Shown: piece after piece, positions 32,528 to 39,292 of the stretch
Numbering within the stretch: the stretch's first letter is position 1
Layout of the letters: every line of letters begins with the position of its first letter
Source: an uncultured Clostridia bacterium
GTDB taxonomy: Bacteria > Bacillota > Clostridia > UBA1381 > UMGS1253
Reading direction: 5' to 3'
DNA length: 57,912 nucleotides
NCBI GenBank assembly: GCA_934457145.1
Contig: CAKSHP010000012.1
Coordinates: forward strand, 1 to 57,912
The notes under the pieces: model-generated
Told to the model about the DNA's origin: nothing
The model's input: the letters and a program-made list of their open reading frames with translations, nothing else
Databases searched by the model: none
Position numbers and translations under genes: made by a program

Positions 32528-32800
32528 AACCGCCCCCTGATTTTGCGCAATCTTAAAGCGCGCGCGTGGAGATTTAACGAACTTTAAAGAGATTTAGAGG
32601 GGATATCGCAAAAAGTGCTGACCGACAGTCTTAGGCAAATGATTGACGACGGACTTGCTTACCGCCGTGATTATCACGAGCTGCCCCCGAGAGTGGAATA
32701 CGGGCTTACCAAACTCGGGCGGGAGATGCTGCCGATTATTGATGCACTTGCGGACTTTGGCAATTATTACAAATCTGTTTTGGATATTAAGAACGTATGA
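32528..32800 (+). pseudogene. HxlR-family regulator remnant
   Basis: One frame reads LILRNLKARAWRFNEL, then a TAA (32585-32587) where Lys is expected, then RDLEGISQKVLTDSLRQM, DGLAYRRDYHELPPRVEYGLTKLGREM and the C-terminal helix. ISQKVLT and PPRVEY are diagnostic of HxlR winged-helix regulators. The N-terminal CPV region is lost, and the in-frame stop breaks the helix-turn-helix. HxlR genes often control an adjacent reductase; here the flavodoxin-like gene starts 59 bases later. Confidence 0.8.
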
Positions 32801-32859
32801 TATTCGGATTGATTTTTTGAAATACTAAAAATTATATTAAAGATAAAGGAGAATGCAAG

Positions 32860-33399
32860 ATGAGTAAAAGAGTGTTAATTTTATCGGGAAGTCCGAGAAA
32901 CGGCGGCAATTCCGATATACTCTGCGACGAATTTATGAAAGGTGCAAAAGATGCCGGAAATGATGTTGAAAAAATCAGAGTTGCGTCAAAAAAGATTGCT
33001 CCGTGTACGGGTTGTTATTATTGCAGCGATCACGGCGGAGAGTGTGTTTTTAAAGACGATATGGCAGAGGTTTTGCAAAAAATGATAGATGCGGATGTTT
33101 TGGTTCTTGCAAGCCCTGTTTATTTTTATTCTGTCTGTGCACAGCTTAAAGCCGTTATCGACAGAACCGTAGCACGCTGGCTTGAAGTGAAAAACAAAGA
33201 ATTTTATTATATTGTAACTATGGCGGATACGGATAATTCTTCCGCCGATACCGCAATTGCCTGTTTTCGGGGATATGCCGATTGCGTTGAAGGCGCAGCC
33301 GAAAAGGGCGTTATTATAGGAAGCGGAGTTTATGATTTTGGCGAGGTAAAAAATACGCAGGCGATAAAAGATGCCTATAACATGGGTAAAAACGTTTAA
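32860..33399 (+). CDS. Flavodoxin-fold NADPH-dependent FMN reductase / iron-sulphur flavoprotein-like
   Basis: 179 aa. N-terminal VLILSGSPRNGGNSDILCDEF is the FMN phosphate loop of this family; CTGCYYCSDHGGECVFKDD is the cysteine-rich region seen in iron-sulphur flavoproteins (CxxCxxC with one further Cys); LASPVYFYSVCAQLKAVIDR closes the flavin site. Likely an oxidoreductase using FMN and perhaps a cluster. The start is ATG 32860 with AAAGGAG upstream. It follows a broken HxlR regulator, so it may now be expressed without its old control. Confidence 0.9.
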   Translation: MSKRVLILSGSPRNGGNSDILCDEFMKGAKDAGNDVEKIRVASKKIAPCTGCYYCSDHGGECVFKDDMAEVLQKMIDADVLVLASPVYFYSVCAQLKAVIDRTVARWLEVKNKEFYYIVTMADTDNSSADTAIACFRGYADCVEGAAEKGVIIGSGVYDFGEVKNTQAIKDAYNMGKNV

Positions 33400-33445
33400 G
33401 CCCGGAATGCTTAAAAAAACAATATTAAAAAAGAGGAAAAATAAA

Positions 33446-33952
33446 ATGAAATATTTGATAGTTGTTGATATGCAAAACGATTTTATAACCGGAAGTCTCG
33501 GCAGCAAAGACGCGGAGAAGATAGTGCCTTTTGTGGTCAGAAAAGTGAAAAACTTCGACGGAAAAGTTATATTTACAAGAGATACGCATTTTGCGAATTA
33601 TTTGCAGACGCAGGAGGGAAGAAAGCTTCCGATAGCGCATTGCATAAAGGACACAGACGGCTGGCAAATCTGCGATGAATTAAAAGATTATGCCGATACA
33701 GTAGTTGATAAAGTAACATTCGGGAGCATGGATTTGCCGCGTATTATAAAAGATTTCGGAGAAAATACAGAAAAAATAGAGCTATGCGGTTTGTGCACCG
33801 ACATCTGTGTAATTTCAAATGCTATGATTTTAAAAGCGGCATTTCCCGAAACCGGTATAGCTGTTGATTCAAAGTGCTGTGCCGGCGTGAGCAAAAACAG
33901 CCATGATACGGCGCTTGACGCTATGCGCGCGGTTCAAATCGGAATTGTGTAA
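33446..33952 (+). CDS. Cysteine hydrolase of the isochorismatase/nicotinamidase family
   Basis: 168 aa, a usual length. The catalytic set is visible: Asp in YLIVVDMQNDFITGSLG (residue 8), Lys in VVDKVTFGSMDL and the nucleophile Cys in ELCGLCTDICVISNAM (the C after GLCTDI). TRDTHFANYLQTQEG is the family metal/substrate loop. Cleaves amide bonds such as in nicotinamide; specificity is unproven. The start is ATG 33446 with AAGAGG upstream; the longer frame from 33371 overlaps the flavodoxin-like gene. It sits 46 bases downstream of it, likely in the same transcript. Confidence 0.88.
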   Translation: MKYLIVVDMQNDFITGSLGSKDAEKIVPFVVRKVKNFDGKVIFTRDTHFANYLQTQEGRKLPIAHCIKDTDGWQICDELKDYADTVVDKVTFGSMDLPRIIKDFGENTEKIELCGLCTDICVISNAMILKAAFPETGIAVDSKCCAGVSKNSHDTALDAMRAVQIGIV

Positions 33953-34033
33953 ATTCACTGACTGTAAGTTTGATAAATATAAGGCTGCAAAGAGCTGTTG
34001 AAAAAATTAAGAAAATGAAATAAATTTATAAAA

Positions 34034-34064
34034 GCGACGGACATTGATATGTGCGTCGTTTTTT
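34034..34064 (+). terminator. Intrinsic terminator
   Basis: GCGACG ... CGTCGT stem with one G-T pair, 14-nt loop, followed by six Ts. It ends the hydrolase transcript and directly precedes the first shared promoter element of the island. Confidence 0.75.
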
Positions 34065-34067
34065 GCT

Positions 34068-34100
34068 GTACAGTTTTTGGTACATCGTGCAGTGTATAAT
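34068..34100 (+). promoter_or_regulatory. Shared island promoter element, copy 1
   Basis: GTACA-GTTTTT-GGTAC (34068-34083), then 11 bases, then TATAAT (34095-34100). Distance from element start to -10 is 27 bases. The element replaces the -35 hexamer. It points at the VWA-like remnant and the SLOG gene. The region 33953-34228 otherwise holds the terminator and unrecognisable sequence, probably decayed coding DNA. Confidence 0.75.
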
Positions 34101-34228
34101 GTAATTATCAAAGGCAAGCGAGATTATCTGTTAAAAATGGGCATGGTAAACAGACTTCCGGGAGGAAACCTTGAAAAAATATAAAAAAACGAATTACGCA
34201 ACAGACATATATGGTATATGACAGATAA

Positions 34229-34387
34229 CCCTCTGCGAGCATTATTATTCTTACCGACGGCTATGCTCCGTTTCCGAATCAGGCGCTTGCGGGGGATATT
34301 CCTGTTTTATGGCTTATAAATAACGAAGATGTTAATCCGCCCTGGGGGAAGGTTGCAAGGATAAAGGTTGAGGAGAATGATAAATGA
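34229..34387 (+). pseudogene. C-terminal remnant of a VWA-like (DUF2201) protein
   Basis: The frame reads SIIILTDGYAPFPN, then IPVLWLINN and PPWGKVARI before stopping at 34385-34387. ILTDGYGxFP, PVLW and PWGxVxRI are the conserved C-terminal marks of DUF2201 VWA-like metallopeptidase-type proteins, which usually stand beside a MoxR-like ATPase. A stop at 34226-34228 and the absent N-terminal two thirds show a truncated gene. Its end overlaps the start of the SLOG gene (ATGA). Confidence 0.75.
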
Positions 34388-34905
34388 AAACATGCTGTTT
34401 TACGGGGCACAGACCTATATTTTTTCCTTGGAAAGATAACTTGTCGGATAAAAGAGCGCAAAAGCTTATATTGGAACTAAAATGTGAAATTGAAAATGCA
34501 ATACATGACGGATACACACGTTTTCTTTGGGGCGGAGCATTGGGCGTTGATACATGGGCGGCGCAATGTGTTATGTCCGCAAAGAAGAAAAATCCGAATA
34601 TTAAGCTTGCGGCAGTGCTGCCATATAAAGAATATAATAATTTTGTCACAGACTTTAGGTATCTAAGTGTCCTCAATCATTCCGACGAAATAATAATTGT
34701 CGGAGAACACAGAAGTATGCGTATGCTTCAAATTCGTGACAGATATATGATAGATAACAGCGGCAGAATTATTGCGGTTTATGACGAGAGGGCGCATATA
34801 AAAAGCGGAACCTGTCGCGCTTTATGCTATGCAAAAGAAAAGAATATTGAAATAAGACAAATAAGGTGGATGGATTTTTGCAAATGTATTGAAAATCACC
34901 GGTGA
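34384..34905 (+). CDS. SLOG-family (DUF1273, YpsA-like) protein
   Basis: 173 aa. Rossmann-like fold that binds nucleotide-derived ligands. CCFTGHRP at residues 3-10, WGGALGVDTWAAQ (56-70), AAVLPYKEY and RDRYMIDNSGRIIAVYDE (119-136) are the SLOG/DUF1273 marks. Related proteins take part in nucleotide signalling and in some phage-defence systems, but this subfamily has no firm function. The start is ATG 34384, overlapping the stop of the VWA-like remnant. The promoter of the next gene lies in its last 17 bases and beyond. Confidence 0.85.
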   Translation: MKTCCFTGHRPIFFPWKDNLSDKRAQKLILELKCEIENAIHDGYTRFLWGGALGVDTWAAQCVMSAKKKNPNIKLAAVLPYKEYNNFVTDFRYLSVLNHSDEIIIVGEHRSMRMLQIRDRYMIDNSGRIIAVYDERAHIKSGTCRALCYAKEKNIEIRQIRWMDFCKCIENHR

Positions 34906-34917
34906 AAGTGTTATAAT
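34889..34917 (+). promoter_or_regulatory. Sigma-A promoter of the nuclease-WYL operon
   Basis: TTGAAA (34889-34894), 17-bp spacer, TATAAT (34912-34917). It begins inside the end of the SLOG gene. Start near 34924, just before copy 2 of the shared element. Confidence 0.88.
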
Positions 34918-34927
34918 ACGTATTGCA

Positions 34928-34943
34928 GTGCATTTTTTTGCAC
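34928..34943 (+). promoter_or_regulatory. Shared island element, copy 2, at operator position
   Basis: GTGCA-TTTTTT-TGCAC, the most symmetric copy. Unlike the other four it has no -10 box 27 bases on; it sits at about +5 to +20 of the nuclease-WYL promoter, where a bound protein would block transcription. That fits negative autoregulation by the WYL protein of the same operon. Confidence 0.65.
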
Positions 34944-34969
34944 ATGTATCGGATGAGAGGAGAGATAAA

Positions 34970-36088
34970 ATGGATATTAATGAAATGAACATTAATGGTA
35001 GAATTAGCGATTTGAAAAACTCACCCATATATGCAATGTCATTGGGATCAAAGGAATTGTTTCATTCAAATTTTTGGGCGTGGCTGATGAGAACTGATTC
35101 AGAATTTATCAGCATTTTTTTCAAAAACATAACTGAATGCAAAGCTATTAAGCGAGAGGAAAAAAACAGAGATATTACAATACATACAAATGATGGCATA
35201 TATATTATTGAAAATAAGATTAAATCCTTGCCTTATGTTGAACAATTGGCGAAATATCAAATTGAAGCGGGAACGTCTTTTGAGGGTGGAGTGATAGCAG
35301 CGCTGAAAGATCCGAAGTTTGATGGAGATGAGGAATATAAAGTTTTCGCAAATAAAGGAGAACATAATGTAAAAGTATGTAAAGAAGAAAATAAATATAG
35401 GTTTGTAATTGATGATACACTCAGTGATAAGGTGTGGAGATTTTTATCTTATGCGGATATTGTTTCGGAGATAGAAAAAAACAACAAGAATTTTAGTGTT
35501 TCAGAAACATACATAATTAAAGAATATATTAAAGTTACAAAGGAAATAAATGATATCATAGCTCAAAGAATAGAAGATAACAAAAATGTTTTTTCTTTGA
35601 AATGTCCCGAACTGCATGATCTTAAAGACATTTATAAAAAATATAAAATGAGCCATTTCAGTGAATATTTGAGAAAAAAACTTGCGAATTACAGAGGATT
35701 AAAAATTGTTCAGGATTATTCTCATGATGCAAATCTAAGTGTTTTTTATGAACGCAAACTAAAGTCAGGTATAAGAAAACGAGTAGGAATCCAAATTGAG
35801 GGCAAACAATACAGGCGTTATGCTGAATTTTTAGATGGAGATAAACTTATAGATTTTGAAAAATATAAGAAAGAAAAATGGTTCGTGGATAAGGAAAACG
35901 GATATTTAAATTATGGAAATGGTAACAAACGCCAAACCGGCATGAGAAAAGATTATTGTAAATATAATAATGGAATATTTGTTTACCAGTATTGGAAAAT
36001 AGATGATGGAACAACGTATGATACGTTAGCAGATGTGATAAAAGATGATGTGAAAATAGCAAAAAAACTAATAGAAACGGATATTTAG
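34970..36088 (+). CDS. PD-(D/E)XK nuclease-superfamily protein (PDDEXK_4-like)
   Basis: 372 aa. The N-terminal third carries a nuclease core: helix region SPIYAMSLGSKELFHSNFWAWLM, then RDITIHTNDGIYIIENKIKS with Asp of the D-I-x-I strand and E-x-K as ENK, followed by QLAKYQ, the helix that closes the PD-(D/E)XK site. The rest is unrecognised and rich in charged residues. The family is common in defence islands, where members are often of unknown target. The start is ATG 34970 with GAGGAGAGA upstream; an in-frame ATG at 34889 is inside the promoter. The WYL gene follows after 36 bases. Confidence 0.75.
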   Translation: MDINEMNINGRISDLKNSPIYAMSLGSKELFHSNFWAWLMRTDSEFISIFFKNITECKAIKREEKNRDITIHTNDGIYIIENKIKSLPYVEQLAKYQIEAGTSFEGGVIAALKDPKFDGDEEYKVFANKGEHNVKVCKEENKYRFVIDDTLSDKVWRFLSYADIVSEIEKNNKNFSVSETYIIKEYIKVTKEINDIIAQRIEDNKNVFSLKCPELHDLKDIYKKYKMSHFSEYLRKKLANYRGLKIVQDYSHDANLSVFYERKLKSGIRKRVGIQIEGKQYRRYAEFLDGDKLIDFEKYKKEKWFVDKENGYLNYGNGNKRQTGMRKDYCKYNNGIFVYQYWKIDDGTTYDTLADVIKDDVKIAKKLIETDI

Positions 36089-36124
36089 GGTTGATGAATT
36101 TGCATTTTTAATGGAGGAATAATC

Positions 36125-37096
36125 ATGCAGCTTACCGCGAAAGCAAACACGCTTTGCTTACTTGAAATTTTAAAAGAGTACACCGACAGCGATCACACGC
36201 TCAAAATGTCCGGGATTATATCTAAAATGGAGTCAATATACGGGCTTAAGGTTGATCGGAGAACTATATACAGCTGTGTCAATGTTTTAACGGAAATGGG
36301 ATACAGTATATTAACTCCCGAAGATACAGGGGGCGGATACTGCCTTGACGAGCATGATTTTGACGCAAGCGAGGTTCGGCTTTTAATGGACAGTGTATAT
36401 ACAAATCAAACAATAGAGGCAGGGTATTCCAAAAAGCTTATAGAAAAACTCCGCAAACTCCTGCCCGAATATAAACGCAGACGGTATGCAAATTTGTTTG
36501 TCATAAATCCGGGCAGAAAAACAGATAATAAACAAGTTTTTCTGAATATAGAAGAAATTGACGAGGCAATTATAAGCAAGCACAAGATCTCTTTTACATA
36601 CCTTAAATATGATTTTAACAAAAAGCTAAAACCGAAAAGAAAAGAGCCGTATGTTGTAAGTCCGTATGCTATGGTTGCTGCAAATGAGAGGTATTATTTA
36701 ATAGGAAAGTGCGATTCTCATGACAGCGAAATAAGCCATTTTCGCATTGATAAGATTTCAGACATTACAATCACAGATAACGCTTGTGTACCGATACCCG
36801 GTGAATTTTCTCTTTCATCATACAAAGACTCCGCAGTTTTGATGTATGGCGGAGAATGCGGCAGAGTTACTTTTAAATGTGATGATATACTGCTTCAAAA
36901 TGCGATTGACAAATTTGGCGGCGATGCACATATTACTAAAAATGCGGACGGTTCATTTAACATGACCGTATCGGGAAGTTATGAGGGACTTTTATACTGG
37001 TCGCTGCGTTTTGCGGATTCATGCGAGATTGTAAGTCCCGGTGAGCTTCGCACGAAAGCAATAGAATTACTTAAGAAAAATAAATACGGAATATAA
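36125..37096 (+). CDS. HTH-WYL transcriptional regulator (323 aa)
   Basis: N-terminal winged HTH of the DeoR/HTH_11 type (about 5-65; SGIISKMESIYGLKVDRRTIYSCVNVLTEMG), a helical linker and a WYL domain (about 140-215; KISFTYLKYDFNKKLKPKRKEPYVVSPYAMVAANERYYLIGKC, with SHFRIDKISDI following). The canonical W-Y-L triad appears here as RYYLIG. A C-terminal extension domain (about 240-320) follows. WYL regulators bind nucleic acid or nucleotide ligands and often control defence or DNA-damage genes (for example PafBC, BrxR, CapW). The start is ATG 36125 with TGGAGG upstream. It is the only transcription factor in the island and thus the best candidate reader of the shared promoter element. Confidence 0.92.
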   Translation: MQLTAKANTLCLLEILKEYTDSDHTLKMSGIISKMESIYGLKVDRRTIYSCVNVLTEMGYSILTPEDTGGGYCLDEHDFDASEVRLLMDSVYTNQTIEAGYSKKLIEKLRKLLPEYKRRRYANLFVINPGRKTDNKQVFLNIEEIDEAIISKHKISFTYLKYDFNKKLKPKRKEPYVVSPYAMVAANERYYLIGKCDSHDSEISHFRIDKISDITITDNACVPIPGEFSLSSYKDSAVLMYGGECGRVTFKCDDILLQNAIDKFGGDAHITKNADGSFNMTVSGSYEGLLYWSLRFADSCEIVSPGELRTKAIELLKKNKYGI

Positions 37097-37107
37097 ATTA
37101 ATCGGCT

Positions 37108-37140
37108 GTACAATTTTTTGCACCTTACTTATGATATGAT
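37108..37140 (+). promoter_or_regulatory. Shared island promoter element, copy 3
   Basis: GTACA-ATTTTT-TGCAC (37108-37123), 11 bases, TATGAT (37135-37140). Same geometry as copies 1, 4 and 5. It precedes the small-gene cluster 37169-38186. Confidence 0.8.
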
Positions 37141-37168
37141 AAAAATATCAAAGCGAGGTGCATTTTTT

Positions 37169-37303
37169 ATGTCTGAAATAAAACTTACAAGACAGCAGAT
37201 TTATGATGCGGTAAGAGATATTAAACCGATAAAGGCGGCAGATAAGCTTTGTAGATACAGCGCACCTGGCGCTGTCTGTCTGCGACGGATGCGAGGCGCT
37301 TGA
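37169..37303 (+). CDS. Small hypothetical protein, possibly frameshifted (44 aa)
   Basis: ATG 37169 with GCGAGGTG upstream starts MSEIKLTRQQIYDAVRDIKP and stops at 37303. An adjacent frame continues as CDGCEALEPMGCAGRLLI and stop, with two close cysteine pairs, so the original protein may have been longer. At 37255-37273 lies a perfect 7-bp inverted repeat (ACAGCGC / GCGCTGT, loop ACCTG), close to where the frames part. Unknown function. Confidence 0.45.
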   Translation: MSEIKLTRQQIYDAVRDIKPIKAADKLCRYSAPGAVCLRRMRGA

Positions 37304-37382
37304 ACCGATGGGCTGCGCGGGGCGGTTATTGATATGATAAAAAGAAACACATGCGGTGTTATACCGAAAGGAGAGAATGAAT

Positions 37383-37709
37383 ATGGCAAAGATAAAAAAC
37401 TCGTCAAAGGATAATTGGTACGGAGGAGGAAAGCAGCAAATTTTTACGGATGATGACGGAAATGAATACACTGTAAGAAATTCATCAATGGATAACTGGT
37501 ATGGTGACGGAAAACAGAAAATTGTAACTAAAAGAGGAGAGAAAAGCTATATTCCTTATGCCGGGACTTTTCTTATATGGATTAGTATCATTTCATTTGT
37601 AATTGCAGGAGTTTCATTAATATTTATGTCGCATATAAATCCCATATTTTTAATAATTGGCTTTGCGGCGATGTTTATAGATGTGATTATAGGTTTTTTT
37701 AAAGTCTGA
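37383..37709 (+). CDS. Small membrane protein with two DNWYG repeats (108 aa)
   Basis: The start is ATG 37383 with AAAGGAGAG upstream. The soluble N-terminus has two copies of a roughly 27-residue repeat: IKNSSKDNWYGGGKQQI and VRNSSMDNWYGDGKQKI, joined by FTDDDGNEY. Two hydrophobic segments follow (about 62-80 and 84-104), so the repeats face one side of the membrane, probably the cytoplasm. A paralogue follows 50 bases later. I do not recognise the family. Confidence 0.75.
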   Translation: MAKIKNSSKDNWYGGGKQQIFTDDDGNEYTVRNSSMDNWYGDGKQKIVTKRGEKSYIPYAGTFLIWISIISFVIAGVSLIFMSHINPIFLIIGFAAMFIDVIIGFFKV

Positions 37710-37759
37710 GTTATGCAGAGTATAGTTGAGGTATGATAAATTTTAAAGGAGAAGATAAT

Positions 37760-37999
37760 ATGGCAAAGATAAGAAACTCGTCAACGGATAATTGGTACGG
37801 AGGAGGAAAGCAACAAATATTTACAGATGATGACGGAAAGGAGTATGTGATAAAAAATTCAAGTCTTGATAATTTTTATGGTGACGGAAAACAAAAAATT
37901 GTCTCCGAAACAGGAGCGGACTGCAATATTCCTGTATGGCTTGCAGCAACATTGGTTATTATTGCTGTTATTATTCAATTGATTATTAAGTATAATTAA
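37760..37999 (+). CDS. Small membrane protein with two DNWYG-type repeats (79 aa), paralogue
   Basis: The start is ATG 37760 with AAGGAGAAG upstream. It repeats the design of its neighbour: MAKIRNSSTDNWYGGGKQQI, FTDDDGKEY, then IKNSSLDNFYGDGKQKI, and one C-terminal membrane segment (about 55-76). The N-terminal halves are nearly identical, the membrane parts are not, so the repeat is under selection and the pair arose by duplication. Function unknown; it may be a protein- or ligand-binding sensor on the inner face of the membrane. Confidence 0.75.
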   Translation: MAKIRNSSTDNWYGGGKQQIFTDDDGKEYVIKNSSLDNFYGDGKQKIVSETGADCNIPVWLAATLVIIAVIIQLIIKYN

Positions 38000-38012
38000 G
38001 GAGGCGTTAAAT

Positions 38013-38186
38013 ATGGCATATTGTTCTTTGTGCAAAACATCGGGAGCGAATATGTTTCGATGCGAAAAGTGCGGTGCAAGATGGTGCATGCATTGCCTGA
38101 AAAAAGGCAGGTATACAGATAAGGTTTACCGTGCGGATAATCTTTGTCCGTCTTGCGGAGCAAACGCAGTGAAAACTGCCGACTGA
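38013..38186 (+). CDS. Small four-CxxC zinc-finger protein (57 aa)
   Basis: Too short for most gene callers. ATG 38013 with AAGGAGGCG upstream; it starts 13 bases after its neighbour's stop. Four CxxC pairs are evenly arrayed: CSLC (4-7), CEKC (17-20), CMHC (25-28) and CPSC (45-48), enough for two zinc sites of treble-clef or double zinc-ribbon type. The next shared promoter element starts 2 bases after its stop codon. It could be a DNA-, RNA- or protein-binding adaptor; no function can be named. Confidence 0.75.
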   Translation: MAYCSLCKTSGANMFRCEKCGARWCMHCLKKGRYTDKVYRADNLCPSCGANAVKTAD

Positions 38187-38187
38187 C

Positions 38188-38220
38188 GCACACTTTTTTG
38201 TACACCGTATTTGATATAAT
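38188..38220 (+). promoter_or_regulatory. Shared island promoter element, copy 4
   Basis: GCACA-CTTTTT-TGTAC (38188-38203), 11 bases, TATAAT (38215-38220). Drives the gene pair 38264 and 39282. Confidence 0.82.
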
Positions 38221-38263
38221 ATACTTACAAAACAGGGCATAACCTTTTTAAGGAGGAATTTTA

Positions 38264-39292
38264 GTGAATTATGAGACAGCCGAAACAGATAAATTTAATA
38301 TTTACGCTTATATGAATTCCGATACTATTGCAAAGCACTGTCAAAAAATCGGGCATAAGTTTTCGCCTGCCGAGTGTGCGTATATTACAAATGCAAGCGA
38401 AAATCACACAATAGATGAAAAACACGCTATGTTTAATCACATAATCGAAACAATGCCCGACGAGAAAATAAAGCTTCACGGAAGCAGTAAATATTATCCT
38501 GAGGTGAGTTTGCATAAAACTCTAAAAAGGTACATGGAAATTGAGAACAGAGCGATAAAAATTTTCTATGCCGCAGATGATAATCACATTTATAACTGCG
38601 ATGTTTATTATTGCGGAGCTCCGTCGATTTTTTTCAGTGAGTACGGTCCTTACAAAGATTTGCAGGATTTTTGGGATGAGCTTAAGAAAGAAAGTTCGGG
38701 GAAGTTTACGAAAATAAGAATAACAAAAACAAATTTAAGCACACAAAAGAAAAGTACGTTTACGCTGAACAGTGAAAAAAAGCCGGTGTTTTTAGGATAT
38801 GAAAACCTCTCTGATAAAGAATGGGATATTGTAATGATGTTTGATTTAATGTGGTTTATTTGCCCGACGCCGTTTAAAAAAGGCGATATTGTAAGCTTTC
38901 ATCCCGAAGTGCTTGTTGAGGATACGGAAGAATTTGTGCTTGAAAGCATTTGCTATGAAAATATGGACGAAAGACATTTTAAAATGCGAAAGGAAATCGG
39001 CGGAAGCATGGATATGACGGCTGACGGCTATTTTGCCGATACGGACGGACAGCTTTACGGCGAGTGCATACATGATTATCTGTCGCTTGAATACTGCAAC
39101 AAAAAACTCACAGATGTTAAAAGGGTTCTAAAACCCGTCAGCAGTTATATAAAGGGTGAGATTTCGCTGCATCTTGCCATGAACGCATATATGGCTGTTA
39201 TAATGCAGGGAAAAATCAATCATATAAACCGTTCGTACAGTGAGGAGTATTTGACTGCTGCCGGACTGAAAGGAGAAGAAAATGAAGATTAA
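38264..39292 (+). CDS. Hypothetical protein of an unnamed family (342 aa)
   Basis: The start is GTG 38264 with AAGGAGGAA 5-8 bases upstream. Marks shared with the next gene: FNIYAYMNSDTIAKHCQKI, HKFSPAECAYI, EKHAMFNHII-TMPDEKI, SLHKTLKRYM, EYGPYKDLQDFWDEL, FDLMWFICPTPFKKGDIV, and a C-terminal GECIHDYLSLEY. The opening part resembles a tandem of short helical units, and the middle GPYK/GDIV part recurs in the minus-strand gene at 41014. No known domain is recognised, no membrane segments, probably cytoplasmic. The last 11 bases overlap the next start. Confidence 0.75.
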   Translation: MNYETAETDKFNIYAYMNSDTIAKHCQKIGHKFSPAECAYITNASENHTIDEKHAMFNHIIETMPDEKIKLHGSSKYYPEVSLHKTLKRYMEIENRAIKIFYAADDNHIYNCDVYYCGAPSIFFSEYGPYKDLQDFWDELKKESSGKFTKIRITKTNLSTQKKSTFTLNSEKKPVFLGYENLSDKEWDIVMMFDLMWFICPTPFKKGDIVSFHPEVLVEDTEEFVLESICYENMDERHFKMRKEIGGSMDMTADGYFADTDGQLYGECIHDYLSLEYCNKKLTDVKRVLKPVSSYIKGEISLHLAMNAYMAVIMQGKINHINRSYSEEYLTAAGLKGEENED

